DNA of 64,000 bases from Vandiemenella viatica (lineage: Eukaryota; Arthropoda; Insecta; Orthoptera; Morabidae). Of the stretch, positions 1 through 11,700 are shown one piece after another. Below the pieces are notes generated by a model. The model was not told where the DNA came from. It saw nothing but the letters and a program-made list of their open reading frames with translations, and searched no databases. Both the position numbers and the translations under genes were made by a program. The first letter of the stretch is position 1, and every line of letters begins with the position of its first letter. The stretch is from positions 174,430,494 through 174,494,493 of the forward strand of contig JARYHS010008074.1 in the NCBI GenBank assembly GCA_031002005.1, written 5' to 3'.

Positions 1-1080
1 ACAGTACGAGCTTCGAGCAGTTGTGACTTGGGTTATTCTATTTGTGTAAAAGGCGGCGAGTGAAGACTATCCTAACTCTCGCCTTAGTGGAAGTAGACAA
101 ACTCCTAAAACACAGTCAGGATGGCCGGTACGCAGTGGTAGAGAGTTGAACCAGCATCCGTTGTACCTCCCGAAGTCTAGTATGACTGCGCTTAAACAAA
201 CTCGACCTACCCAGAGGACCATTTCGATCAGCGACTTGAATCAGATTTCAGTAAATTTATTAAATTAAGAAATAAATAAATATGGTTGGCCATTATGGAA
301 ACAATAATAATCCAGAAAGTTTGGAACTGTTTTTAGTATCAGAGTTAATAACATTTTATTCGAATAGGAAATTAACTTTTCTTAATTATTTTCCAAGGTG
401 TTGTTAGTTAATTCATAACAATCACAAGTGTTATTACAAGTGCAATTTTTTTTTTTAATTTAAATTCTATTTTTTTCTCTTTATATGAAGAGGTTAGCGC
501 AAGATAGGATGAAATGGATTGCATCAAACCAGTAAAGATACTGATGACGGTAACAGAAAAAAAAGCTCTGTAAAGCTCCTTAAAGCAGATTTATATATAT
601 GTATATATATATATATCTCGGGGATACAAAAGAACTCTGGTTTCCGAAAAAGAAGTTGGTAACATCATACACACGGCTAATTCGATGATATGTAGTTTGG
701 ATGCCATTACGTAAAAACTTCATCCTACGATTTAATAGCTTACTTCTATTTTCAATCTTTAAGAAATGCCTTCTACCCATCATGTTACTGTTTGGTATTA
801 TTTATTATTTAACAAGCTAAAATGAGGATAATCCAGGTATTTAATTAGACGTTGTACCCGAGAAGACACTATAATGCATTGAAAAATATTAGCATACAAC
901 TAGAAAGGATACTTTTGTTTTAGTGATAAACAATTAAAATTTTTCGCGAACATTGTAGGCACACAGACATTTCCTAAATCACTCCATCTCAATACAAAAC
1001 ATTACTGTAACTCCACAGGACACTGGAAAAAATTCAAGAAGTGAGTATCGGATACACATACCACAGGGTTCCGTAGTTTT
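1..1080. other. Unassigned AT-rich sequence
   Basis: I see no gene here. The first ~290 bases are less AT-rich than what follows but match nothing I recognise. A TA/TATG microsatellite lies at about 592-616, and its translation explains the Tyr-Ile run of the short minus-strand open frame there. The rest is low-complexity AT-rich DNA typical of an insect intron or intergenic region. Confidence 0.6.
592..616. repeat. TA-rich microsatellite
   Basis: About 25 bases of alternating T and A with one G interruption. It is simple sequence and probably variable in length between individuals. Confidence 0.85.
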
Positions 1081-1235
1081 TATTAGGGCAAGCGAAGCGA
1101 GCCCTTATACTAGGAGACGATTTGAGCACACTTTGTGGTACACTTTTTGAAAAAACTGCTGCACCTAAAGACGTTAAATTGAACATACAGATTCAAAGTC
1201 AATTCTAGATGTGCCATCAATTATTATTTTTGTAA
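1081..1235. repeat. Dispersed repeat, copy 1
   Basis: Roughly 150 bases that recur in the same orientation at about 4941-5095 with close similarity. Shared landmarks are the hairpin-like word GCGAAGCGAGCC, the string TGTGGTACACTTTTTGAAAA, and ATTCAAAGTCAATTCTAGAT. In this copy the hairpin is followed after a few bases by CTAG, which would fit a Helitron 3' end, but homology to the other copy continues past that point, so it is not simply a terminus. The family is not identified. Confidence 0.7.
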
Positions 1236-1312
1236 AAAAAAATACACAAATAAATACCTATATTTTTTAATATTTCTATTTATTCATGCTGAGAGAAAGC
1301 AGAGGCGATCGC

Positions 1313-1378
1313 GTCACGTGACATAGCCACGTGACTACTTCATGTGGTCGCGTCAATCACGTGACCGCGTCACGTGGT
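1313..1378. promoter_or_regulatory. Cluster of four CACGTG E-boxes
   Basis: Perfect CACGTG palindromes start at 1315, 1328, 1358 and 1371, so the spacings are 13, 30 and 13 bases. Several have the extended form GTCACGTGAC. CACGTG is the known core site of bHLH-Zip factors (Myc/Max, USF, MITF/TFEB classes). No recognisable gene start lies next to it, so a regulatory role is inference. It could equally be a decayed short tandem duplication. Confidence 0.4.
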
Positions 1379-2224
1379 TTGACACAGTCATTGTGAAGAA
1401 TTAGTTATTCAATTAACGCGCAAGATATTGGAAATGTGTTAACGTAGCTTTGCTTTTAGTGTGTCCACTGAGAGGGACGCAGTTTGAATACGCTGTTGGT
1501 ATTTATGCAATAACTTACCACTGAACTTGAAGTGCAGCCATCTTTTCACAGCAACGGTAAGGTAATCAAATAAATTGTTCACTAAAAGTGTAGTATGTAA
1601 TTCCAATGCTGACCTGAGAACTTGCGTTCCAGAAAGAGAGATATTAATTTGATTTTTTGTATTAAATATGATCTATGGTTGTTAAATGTTCTATGTAAAT
1701 AAATCTGTGATTTGTGTATATTTAGATGCGATAGTTTTGTAATAATATAAAGAAATTCTACTCCCACAGTTAATCAGTTATTTAAATACCTATACAATTA
1801 TAATGACTTACGATTCAATGTTTAATGAAAATCAAATAAAATATAAAAGGAATGTACACCTAATCGTAATCGGTACGCTTCAAACTTCAATCGAAAATAA
1901 TGGTGCCACAAACTGAAGTACTGAGAGAATCTGAACTCCAGAAAGGCAGATATTAATTGTTTTATTAAACATTCTTCTGTATCATTGCTAAATATTGTGT
2001 GTATGTGGCGATTCATTAATGATCAATTATTACGTAACTTGTGGTATGACAGAGTCACCCACAATGAATATAATTAAATAATTTAATTAATATTCAGATT
2101 TTCTTTATAATATTCAATTTTATAAGTTGTAAATATCATATTGTAAATAATAGGGATATTGCATGGGTAAATAATTGTATATTAAACCCGGGCAGCCAGA
2201 GTTATCATTATTATAATTTTAATT
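1379..2224. other. Unassigned; weak internal duplication
   Basis: No gene is recognised. Two stretches resemble each other (about 1608-1670 and 1921-1975, sharing CCAGAAAG and AGATATTAATT), which suggests an old duplication or two copies of one repeat. The rest is AT-rich with no motif I can name. Confidence 0.45.
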
Positions 2225-2930
2225 TCTACAAAACTTGCTGCTCAGTAATATAGTGGATATGGGAAGCTGGAACTGCCATTTTCGAACGGTCGAGATCGAG
2301 ACAATAGCTGGGTCTCCCGACTCGGTGGCGCCGACGCTCACAACAGCGGAGAACCGTTGAGCGTGGGTGCACTGAATTCACCCCTCTCCGATGCTTGGTC
2401 GAGGTCAGGCAAAAGTGCGCGAACGGAGACAGCGAATGCTGGCCGCGATATAAAACACGTGACGATGGGCATGTATCGATGACCAATCGTGAACGTTTAT
2501 AGGGGTTCACAAATGTTAATTCAAGGGATTCTGTTGCATGTGGCGAGTGGGAGACGACTTTTCCGAAGAAGAAGAAGAGAAGAGGCCATTTTCGAGGACA
2601 CTTGCTGTCGGGACGAGCCACTGTGCAGACGTGTCAGCCGACACGCTCTCGTCCGGTGATCACTGACTGTTTCTGATCACACTCTCTTGCTCTGGGAAGC
2701 GAGAAGTTGTATGGCATGCCTGCCATTATCTGGAAGCTGTTGTGGTAACGCGGTCGTATCCGCTAACCTGGCTTTCACAGCTGCAGTGGCACTGTGCGTG
2801 TCACACTTCATCACGACGATGCACTCATGGTAAAGTACCGACGCATACGGTCACAGTACGTTGGGTTTTGACGAGATTTGTGAGCCCTTAAGCGGCACTG
2901 AGATAAGACTCAGCTCCCGTCGTAAAATCA
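2225..2930. other. CpG-rich stretch of unknown role
   Basis: About 700 bases clearly richer in G+C and CpG than the surroundings. A TATA-like TATAAAA lies near 2450. A 131-residue minus-strand frame (2226-2621) is open but has no motif or domain I recognise, so I do not call it a gene. The stretch could be a promoter with first exon of a host gene, or a long terminal repeat: a polyadenylation-like AATAAA occurs near 3240. Neither is proven. Confidence 0.35.
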
Positions 2931-3289
2931 CTGAGCTAGCTAATTTTCATGTTTAATTTCAAATTCCAAGCATCTTGCTAATTTGTGTAGATTCAAGACA
3001 ATGCTTTTTAACTTTGTATGGCGCCCCTTTTTGTAGTAAATGTTATCTTCAATTTGATGGTCTGTGTTCCCACGTTGATAATATGTTGACTTTGCTATTA
3101 GTTGAAATATTTAATTCAGTTTTATGTTTGCTTTTCATCGGCGGATTGTAAACGTCGGGTATTGCTTGTTTTTGTTGTCTTTGGAATATGTTTAGCGTAA
3201 AGTTAACTATTACCCGGCCTTGTATAAGCCATAAGACTCAATAAATTGGATAATATTTTGTGTAAAATATTCATGGTTCTAGTTCCTTC

Positions 3290-3955
3290 TAGTTCACCTT
3301 TTTGCAACCATTTCATTTTTATTTTCATATTCTAATAACTCACGTGTAAAGGTATGAAGGTAAGGCAGGTGTTGGAGGTGATATAATATTAATAATCCAT
3401 CGCCCCTCCCTTTATACAAACTCGACGAGTTTTCGAGATGTAGCATGCCAAAAATCAGTTGCAGGTATAGTTTCTTGTATATTTGGTGACGTTTCTTCTG
3501 GTCCAGGCTGTATTTCAACCTAACAACAACCAATAGGAACAAAATAAAACACCTATAGTGAATTTCCACCGTGTTGATAGAATGGTTTTGGTGATTTTTT
3601 CTGGTCCAGGCATGGTCTCACCCTAACCTCCTCACTTTTGAGAAACAGTATCTTGAGAATAAAGCCAGATATAGAAAAAAAGATATTATTTTTCTTCGAT
3701 TTGTCTCGTCGAGTTACATACGAATTCATCAGCAAATTTGGCTAAGGCGTAATTTTTCTTCTGGTCCAGGCCGCATTTCAACCTAGCCACGTCTATTTTG
3801 AGATACTATATTTCGAGAACTAAGCGAGATAGCAAAATAAAATATATATATATATATATATTCTTTATTTTCGATTTGTTTTGCCGAGTTATACAATAAT
3901 GTTAGAACTTCCGTGTATGTGATATATCTGTGTTATACTGCGTTTTTATTATTAT
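3290..3955. repeat. Satellite-type repeat, about 1-3 diverged units
   Basis: The stretch repeats a unit built around an imperfect palindrome of the type ATATCTCG..AAGCGAGATA, then TTTTCGATTTGTCTCGTCGAG, TTACAT and AATTCATCA. Equivalent points near 3658 and 3819 are about 161 bases apart. The same unit recurs at 13260-13400, 57900-58310 and 63610-64000. A phrase reading TTCTTCTGGTCCAGGC is specific to this array and occurs three times. A TA microsatellite at 3842-3861 interrupts one unit. Confidence 0.7.
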
Positions 3956-3974
3956 TAATTATTTTTATTACAGG

Positions 3975-4790
3975 AAAATGACACAAAATCGCACGCTGAC
4001 AAGTCGCAAAGAACGCATACGTAACCGGTCATTAATGCGTAATGTAAGAGAACGACAGCAAACAGATCGAATAAAAAATCATCGAGCATGCAGCAAATTT
4101 TGAACATGCTTAAAAAAAAATTGGATTTTAAATTGTGTTGTGTATGTCGACGTCGTTGGTTTGATTTACACATTGAAATGGATTTTGTTCCATTTGTCAT
4201 AAATATAAAGAAGGAAATGAAGTGAATATGTTTTCTAAAGAAAATAATATGGATCCAGGTATTCAGCCTGATGTATTGAAAAAATTAACGTTTGTTGAAG
4301 AACAGTAAATTGCTCAAATTCATCCATTAATTACAGTCTATCGGCTTAAAGGTGGTCAATTTGGATATACTGGCTAAGTCATTAATTTTCATCAAGATAT
4401 TACAAATTTTACGACTTCATTACCTCATTCCATTGGTCCTATTTTAAGAAATATATTTTTTAGAAGACACGAGGGCGAAGGGTATAATGATTTTACTGTC
4501 AATCGTGACAATGTCGAGACTGCTTATATAACTTAAAACTAATAATCCTTGGTACTATGACATTACAATTAACAAAAATAATTTGGAAAGATTGCCTAGT
4601 AATGAAACCATTTTTCAACAAATAATATGTAGCCAAAAACAACAAAATATTTTATGCGACATGGATAGCGAAGAAATTGATGAAATTTTCCTGTTATTTA
4701 ACAATATTTACGAATCTGGAGCTCCAAAAAATACTTTTAAATATAACCGAGATTAAGGATTGTGTCTTATTACAAACGTGCCTAATTATT
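3975..4790 (+). pseudogene. Helitron protein relic, N-terminal part
   Basis: Plus-strand translation gives blocks I recognise as the amino-terminal region of Helitron replication/helicase proteins (the DUF6570-type segment): LTFVEEQ, IAQIHPLITVYRLKGGQFGY, then FTTSLPH, later NNPWYYDI. Helitrons are rolling-circle DNA transposons. The frame is broken by several stops (for example after VEEQ and after FGYTG) and by frameshifts, so no protein can be made. The Rep HUH motifs and the helicase are not present downstream within the window. Assignment is from remembered family patterns; the stops and blocks are read directly. Confidence 0.72.
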
Positions 4791-4884
4791 TTTTGTCAAC
4801 AAACTAAAACCATGGTTTTTGATGATAGTTCGTGAAGTTTAAATATTAAAATTCTTACGTTTATTTCTTAATTTCTATAGTTAT

Positions 4885-5098
4885 ATCTTTCGTACAGCAA
4901 AAACTTCGCAAGCCAACACAAAGCCGTGCTTTCAGCAAATATTATAGGGCGAGCGAAGCGAGCCATTACACTTGGCGTAGGCGACGAATTGTGCACACCT
5001 TGTGGTACACTTTTTGAAAAAACTGCAGCAACTAAAGACGTGAAATTGAACATACTAATTCAAAGTCAATTCTAGATGAGCCATCAAGCATTATTTTT
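4885..5098. repeat. Dispersed repeat, copy 2 (coding-looking)
   Basis: Second copy of the repeat at 1081-1235, extending about 60 bases further 5'. Both strands have open stretches: plus reads AVLSANIIG then ITLGVGDEL and TAATKDVKLN; minus gives a 61-residue open frame. I remember similar strings from unannotated arthropod repeats but cannot name the family or decide the coding strand. A tract of A residues follows the homologous core. Confidence 0.55.
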
Positions 5099-5475
5099 CA
5101 AAAAAAAAACAGATAAATTATAATTATTTTTATTCGTGCATGCTGACAAGGAGAGGTCTTCAGTTTGGAAATCTCTATCGTAGAACGAATAAGTCTGGTA
5201 AGTAGTACGTCACCTGTGGTTTCTCGCCCTAGTTCTGCCTGGTGGACCTCCGTTTAAGAGAAGTGTAAAAATTGTGCCTAAATGATTTATACCACTACGA
5301 AATACTGTTTGTTAGTGGCGTCGGTTTAGCCGTGCGTGTTGAGGCGGTGAGTTGCTGAGCGGACGGTTCTCAGTTCGATCCCACGACAGCGAAACTTTTT
5401 TTTTTTTTTTTGCTATTTGTTATTTGTTTGAAGCAAAATCTCCAATTATTTATTTTCCCTTTAAGAGAAACATAT
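5099..5475. other. Possible tRNA-headed SINE fragment, otherwise unassigned
   Basis: At about 5325-5400 the sequence carries a box-B-like GGTTCTCAGTTCGATCC with a plausible box-A-like stretch upstream, and it runs into a T-tract. It may be a SINE head in plus orientation. It matches neither of the two SINE families seen elsewhere in the window. No protein gene is seen. Confidence 0.35.
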
Positions 5476-5610
5476 GAAACAAAAATTACGTGCACACCAA
5501 GACATTTTATGATGGATATCCTTCCACAGTCACATACTAGTAATTATATTGATGTAAGAAGAACAGATTTCGTTAACATTTGTAAATTCATAATTTCAAT
5601 TCAAAATTTG
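5476..5610 (+). repeat. Inverted repeat, left arm
   Basis: About 135 bases whose reverse complement occurs at 6241-6378. Shared words include GTGCACACCAAGA, TTATGATGGATATCCTTCCA and GTTAACATTTG. Identity is high but not complete. The spacer is ~630 bases. This could be the pair of ends of an unnamed fold-back DNA element, or two oppositely inserted copies of one repeat. Confidence 0.7.
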
Positions 5611-6240
5611 TTATTATACTGAGCAAATTCACTGTGCCTATGAATATGCTATAAGCACACTCTGGAATTCAAAGGCTCGAAGGCTGTGCTCGTGCGAATG
5701 CAGAAACTGGCAAAAAATGAATCATTCATACATGGCGCAGTATGGTTGTACATATTCGAAGAATTGCTACCACACATATTCCTTTGTAATCAGACCAGGC
5801 AACCAGTTTGGTCCAAGGATACGTGGAGAAATTCGGCATTTGTAGCTGGCGTATGGAAACCTTATTTGCAACCTGTTCAAAATCGGGAAAGCTGACGAAA
5901 GAATTGTATAGAAAATTTTTGGTTTTGGTCATTAAACCATACTATAGGTCTATGTTATAAATGAGAATTTTTGTGTTGGTTGATTCGTGATGAGTGGTCA
6001 CGACTTCTCAAATGAATATGGAAATGTTACTAGCACAGTAAAAGTGTTACCACCCAAATGTACGCATTAATGTCAGCATGTGATGTGAATTTCTATCATC
6101 AGGTAAATATACTAAAAACAAGGCTTCAAAGCGCGCCCGAACTGTTGCAAGATAATCTGAAATATGCTGTTAAGATACATTCAATTATTCACCACATTTT
6201 GCCTGTATTTTATGATATGGTAAAATATGCCTGATGTGGT
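5611..6240. other. Spacer of the inverted repeat
   Basis: Sequence between the two arms. Open frames of 68-69 residues exist on both strands around 5690-5930 but show no motif I recognise. If the arms are transposon ends, this is the body of a non-autonomous element. Confidence 0.4.
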
Positions 6241-6378
6241 TCAAAATTAATGAAGGAAACACTAGAATTTGCAAATGTTAACGAAATTTGCTTTCCTACA
6301 TCAATAATAAATACTCTATGTGTCTGTGGAAGGATATCCATCATAAAATGTTCTTGGTGTGCACGCAATTTTTGTTTC
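6241..6378 (-). repeat. Inverted repeat, right arm
   Basis: Reverse-complement partner of 5476-5610, with small indels (for example GACATTTTAT on the left against GAACATTTTAT here when reverse-complemented). Confidence 0.7.
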
Positions 6379-7225
6379 AAATATTTTGTATCATCCAGAC
6401 ATTTACGCCGTAAATAATTCAGCAGAACGTAAGTGGTTACAACTCGCGATATATAGTACTATCGATTATGTTGATGTCAGTCAAACTATTGTATGAACGC
6501 ACAACACTAAATACGAATTACTCAAGCATAAAGTGGTGACAATATTTGAATAACGTTATTATAAGTTATTCAGATTTATTGGGCTATTTATCTTTGATAA
6601 GAGTGTGCAACTATTGGTTCGGATTATAGCTTTGGCGTGTAGTAACGCATCTTTGTAATAGATGGAAAATGTTTCTATATTTGTGTTTTGAAACTACTGA
6701 ACTAAGAAAAATGAACAGGTAAACGAGACAAGAATACGATATCTGTAAAAAAAAAAAAAAAATGCGTACAACGGGAAAAACAACGAGCGAACACGTTATA
6801 ATACTGAACAACATTTGTTAAGAAACATATGGAAGATATGTACAAAAAATCAGTAACTAGATAAGCATTTGCAATTACGCCATACAGCAATACATCGTAT
6901 AGAAAAATAAACGTCAATCAAAATTAACAGGCTCAAATCTTGCGAAAAATACAACTAAATAAAAATATTATGTTAATACACTTGATGGGATGTGCAGAAA
7001 AAAAACCATCTCCCTGATTCCCTGTGGGGGGATACCCTAAAATATTTTTCAACGAATCAATTTTTCAGTTAATAAAACACAACTGCCCGAGATGCAAAGA
7101 TGGTGGAGGTACAAGGCTATTTGTTGATTATAGAATAAGGTGAAGATTTAAGCAATTTGTAGACACAGCTTATTCAAAACAATTTTCAGTAAACTTTCTA
7201 AATATCAACACCTCAATTTCTTTTC
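6379..7225. other. Unassigned AT-rich sequence
   Basis: No gene or recognisable element. It contains an A-tract near 6748-6762 and otherwise plain AT-rich sequence. Confidence 0.5.
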
Positions 7226-7239
7226 CAAATTTTCCACTC

Positions 7240-7565
7240 CTAAAAAGCTAAGAATGGTCCTTAGCCCGAAGGTTGGTTGGACCCTCCTGAAGGAGGCAAA
7301 CTAATCCTGGTATCAGAGGTGGGACGGCCATTTCCTTTTCTACTTTGCTAACTTAGCCCGATAAACCTAACGGGTAAAGGCGACTTGCAGTTTAACGCTG
7401 AATCCAACCACGGAAACGTTTTCACGTCCTTCACATTACACAGTAAGCTGTGCCAGAGGTTAAGGTCAGGTTAAGGACCTATGAAAACCCCGCAGGGACA
7501 GTGATTCGAACTGGGGACCTTTCAATCTCCAGTCAGACGCCTTAGCCACTGAGCCATGATACCAC
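7240..7565 (-). repeat. SINE, family B, minus strand
   Basis: Reverse-complemented, the right end reads as a tRNA-like head: box A in CTCAGTGGCTAAGGCG and box B in GGTCCCCAGTTCGAATC. The body contains the reverse complement of CAGTTTAACG..GAATCC and ACGTCCTTCACATTACACA. The same body recurs at 26320, 30955, 40516, 44300 and 44690. These are RNA-polymerase-III-type retroposons moved by a LINE partner. The tRNA-like part is embedded in the conserved body, so it is not a functional tRNA gene. Confidence 0.8.
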
Positions 7566-8468
7566 TCTTTTTCACTTTTATAGTTGGATAATTAGAAGAG
7601 AAGGATACAAATTTTTAACAACTTCTGGAGTTCATATTTCTGGAAATACACTACTAAATAAAAATTTATCATGTCAATACTGATCAATTCATTGATAGAA
7701 CGATCGATGGTATAAACGAACATTTCCTTTTTTTCAGATATCCTTTTTTTCTGGAGAAGGCACAGTATTTTTTTTTGTATTTGACTGCGCATCTGTCTTG
7801 TTGTCAACAGGATACAGTTTCCCATGAATGTTCATCACAGTCGGTGCCAAGGTAGCGGAATCACTAGATTCTGACAGACGGATATGATTAAATTACAAAG
7901 GTTCCTTTTGTGACATTTTGATAGTGAAATCCCAAAAAGCAGCAGCTTGACGACAGATACACATGCCGAAACAAAGGATTAAGGGAAACTAATGTCGTTT
8001 TAAGATAATGAATTCCCCTGCATGTACTATAAACTGCCCGAGAAACGCTTTTTGGAACTCTGAATCACCCCACTGACCAAAAACCTATTAAAACAATACA
8101 AGGAAGGCATGCATCTATATAATTCCCGAAAGTTCCCAGGTTCACACTTACTTAGCTCCTAAAGTAAGCTGTCTCATGTTTCACCTGTAATTTTACTGTT
8201 AAATGATTAAGGTAATAATAAAGTTATAGGCAATCCTTAAACGAAATTTTCAGCTTACGAACTTGTCATAAAGCAAAATTTGGAAAGAAAGAGCGTTGTT
8301 TAGAGAAATATCGGTGATGTAAAGCTGCTTTACATACGACACTACGGTTTAGGCGTCACAGTCAATGCCTTCCAAAGGTACAAATGGGCCTGGGAAGCCA
8401 TTCCGGATGTTCTGTTTCTAAGAAAATACTCGGCTTCACTTAAAGACGCGTAGCTGAGTGAATAAGGT
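7566..8468. other. Unassigned AT-rich sequence
   Basis: No gene or repeat recognised. The 77-residue minus-strand frame at 7592-7825 shows no domain. Confidence 0.5.
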
Positions 8469-8482
8469 AACAACTGAAAGGA

Positions 8483-8715
8483 CCGAGAGTGGTGGTGTAA
8501 CGGTTAGCGTTCTGGCCTCGCATTCGGGAGGACGGCGGTTCGAATCCCCTCTTGGCATCCAGATTTGGGTTTTCCATTGTTTCCCAAATCACTCCAGGCT
8601 AATGCCGGGATGCTTCCTTAAAAAGGCCATGGCCGAATTCCTTCCCATTCCTTGTCCCCCATCCTTTACCGTCTCTAAAGACCTCGCTGTTAAGAGACGT
8701 TAAGCAGTTTAAAAA
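8483..8715 (+). repeat. SINE, family A, full length with target duplication
   Basis: The head carries box-A-like GTAACGGTTAGCG and box-B-like GGTTCGAATCCC. The body contains GGGTTTTCC, TTTCCCAAATCACTCC, ATGCCGGGATGCTTCCTT and AAGGCCATGGCCGA. The tail ends GTTAAGCAGTTTAAAAAAA. A perfect 14-base direct repeat, AACAACTGAAAGGA, flanks it at 8469-8482 and 8716-8729. This is the clearest complete copy of family A and fixes the element's ends. Confidence 0.9.
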
Positions 8716-8729
8716 AACAACTGAAAGGA

Positions 8730-11700
8730 GGAGGGAATTTCTTATGTGCTACCTCTTAACCGAGACTCCATCAATTACATTCCGTTTAATAATAATGAAT
8801 CGATTAAGTATTACTATTTGAACGTAAATGTTACAAAACTTTTGCTAATGAACGTAGAGCTGTTTTTGCGAAATAAATCGTTTAAGGTAGTTGCCCAGTC
8901 TGTTAGGTAAAATCGTCTGAAGACTGTATTAGTGGAAATGCCTGGATAGCCAGGCCACGCTCTTGCGTAATGAGCTACACTAATGGTTAGGGAAGGCACA
9001 CAAAGACATGGCAGCCCTGCTTCCCAGCAAAACAGTAGCTATACCAAAAATGAGCCGGCTCTGCAGTTGGCTAAATGGATCAAAGAATATTTCTTTTTAG
9101 AGAAAAAAACTTAAAAGCATTACACTTCATACGTTTCTAAGAAACCTTATCCGTCCGTTGCCATTCTCTCGTGAATCATTTAAATTCCTCTAACTCAATA
9201 ATGATAACATGATTTTTACATCATCAGTGTAAATGATGGAATCCATGTCTGCGCTACTATAGAGATATTTCGCGCTGGTAACATGTGTGGCGAATGAGGC
9301 GAACTTCGGATTATACGTCATTCACAAAGCCTAAACTTTCCATCATCGAGAGATTGATAGCTCTGTGTAATTATCACCGGACGTAGGAATTGCGAGACAA
9401 ACATAAGCTCGAACGGAGCACTTGCTTTCGAAACGCTGTGTTATTTATCAGTGCACGTTTGATTTACAGGAGACGCCGCAGTATGGTAGATAATCAGACG
9501 TTAGTCATACTTCTGGGTCATGAAACAAATGTCTATAGTTTGACGCTGATATTTAGGGAAGAAATAAGCAATATTCTGAGTATCTTCTAAGCTCCTGAAA
9601 ATAGGCAGGAGGTATGGAGAAATTTCATAAGCAACGAACAGGACAATGCAATGAAACAACAGGGTTTCAATAGATCAAGGCAGAATTGGTAAAGGGGTTG
9701 GGGGATCTTTGGTGCTAATTCCTAAACGGCCAGCAAATTTGGTAGTCTATTACTCCTGTCGGAAATGAAGCTGAATTACCGTTCAGAGATGAAAAGTAAT
9801 ATAAGAAAATCGAATACAATTTATATATATATGTATAGCAGATTGTATCTTTTCTGCCCCAGTGTTTTTTTCCGTTGACTAACTGTCCGACAAATTAGGC
9901 CTCAAAGTTTATAATAAACTAGATCACTACAGCACTGAAGGTGACTCATGCGGAGGGCGCTGACATCGGGCACGTCTATCTCGCAGCAAAGCAAACAAGG
10001 CCATATGGTAGCCCGAACTTGCCACGTGGTAATTTGGTTTACACAAAGATATTGACAAGATTCGGAACCAGATTATAAATTCGAAATGGGGTAAGGGAGA
10101 GGATAGGTAAATGTACGGCGGCCAGCAGCGTTATATAATCGCTATTCCCCAGAACATTATTAAATCACTTTCCGATGTTGCTTTGAAGCCCTGTCACCGA
10201 TTAAGATAATTTATTAATTTATTTCGTGTCAAGAGTTACTGATACGGGAGATAAAACGTATAAAAGCAACCGTTCATACGAAAACACTTTTACTCAAATG
10301 GCAGGGAAGCAAACTTCAGCTACTTGAACAGATAGACAACTGCCCTTAAAGAGGTCTTCGGAATTACGATTTGGTAGAAGCAATTGGCAGTTAGATATTG
10401 GTGCTGGATGTTCCTTTCAACTCCACATGGACATATAGTTGAATTAAGACAAATACCAGTAACGACCTAAAGGTTCAAGATATATCCAGCTAATGGGGTA
10501 ACGACTCACATAAATCTTAAATTTTCAGTACATTATACAAAGAAGTAAAGAAACCCGGATCAAAGTCAGATTACATAAAAATATCACATATGATACCTGC
10601 GAAGGAAAGGCTGCAAGTAAACAGTGGTGAAGCGCTATGCCATAGCATGTGGCATATTACACTGATTTTCCTCTACTGCTGTAATAACACTTTTCTAATA
10701 GACGAAGCTATTAATGAAAGATACCCGTAAAATCTCGGAGGACAGACATATCCAAAAGTCTACATAATAAAAGATAGACTGCACTTTAAGTTACTACTGG
10801 CCGTTAGGTTCGCAACAGCCAGTTGTGAACTTGTAGGATAACTTTTTTTGTTGTACCCTGGCCTCACACAGGGTAACAGGGAACGCTAACGTGGAATCTC
10901 AAACAGCGGTGTTTCTGATGTAGTTCACAAATTCATACCAATTATTCGATATGCAAACGCACGAGGGAATTTCAAGATTTAATCCCGTGAAATCACGTTC
11001 GCTAAGAAGTAAAGAAATAAGTAACGCTGGACTAATGTGAGGCTTGAACGATTCGAACACGCGCTTTGAGTATGAGCATAAGTAATAAGTTTTGTTGTTG
11101 AAATTGAATGTCCCGGCGTAGCTCTATAGTGTCGTAACTTCCTATTTATCAAACCTAAATGACTCTTTCAAAGTACAAATCTTGAATAGGCGCAGATGAT
11201 TCGCCGGTATCAAGAGTCTCGTCTCACTCCAGAGAGACATTTTTACTTAGGACAGGTTCTGTTGCATATGGAACGGAATAGTGCTGGTGAAAAGAGAAGA
11301 ATTGCTGAAGCATTCACCGCAGACCACACGGAGCCAGCACTCGCGCGTAAATCTTCGAATGACTTCGCCGCAGATGAAGCAAGCCAGTCTGTTACATAGT
11401 AGTGTATTGTGTAACACACGCATATAATACAAACGTAACAGTCGAACAAAACTAATTTATTTGAAGAGTGTTTCTAAATTATTTTCTTAAGAACTTTCAT
11501 CACCGACAGATCGGGTAAAAATAATGTAAGTACTGCATAAATTACTGAAAATATGCATGGTATAGTGATTGATGATAAAAGAGAAAACGTGCATAGCTTT
11601 GCTAAGGTTTTAGCTATATCTTACGATGCTATAAGTAGTATTTTATGCGAGCACTTAAGCGTGTGGAAATGAACTGCATAATTGGTGCTATGTAGTTGGA

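Noticed and set aside
2226..2621. 131-codon minus-strand open frame
   Set aside because: No domain, composition driven by CpG-rich sequence, and no homologous pattern that I recognise.
8483..8560. Functional tRNA gene
   Set aside because: Box A and B are present, but the flanks show a SINE body, an A-rich tail and a target duplication. No complete cloverleaf with acceptor stem could be read. The same applies to the other tRNA-like heads in the window.
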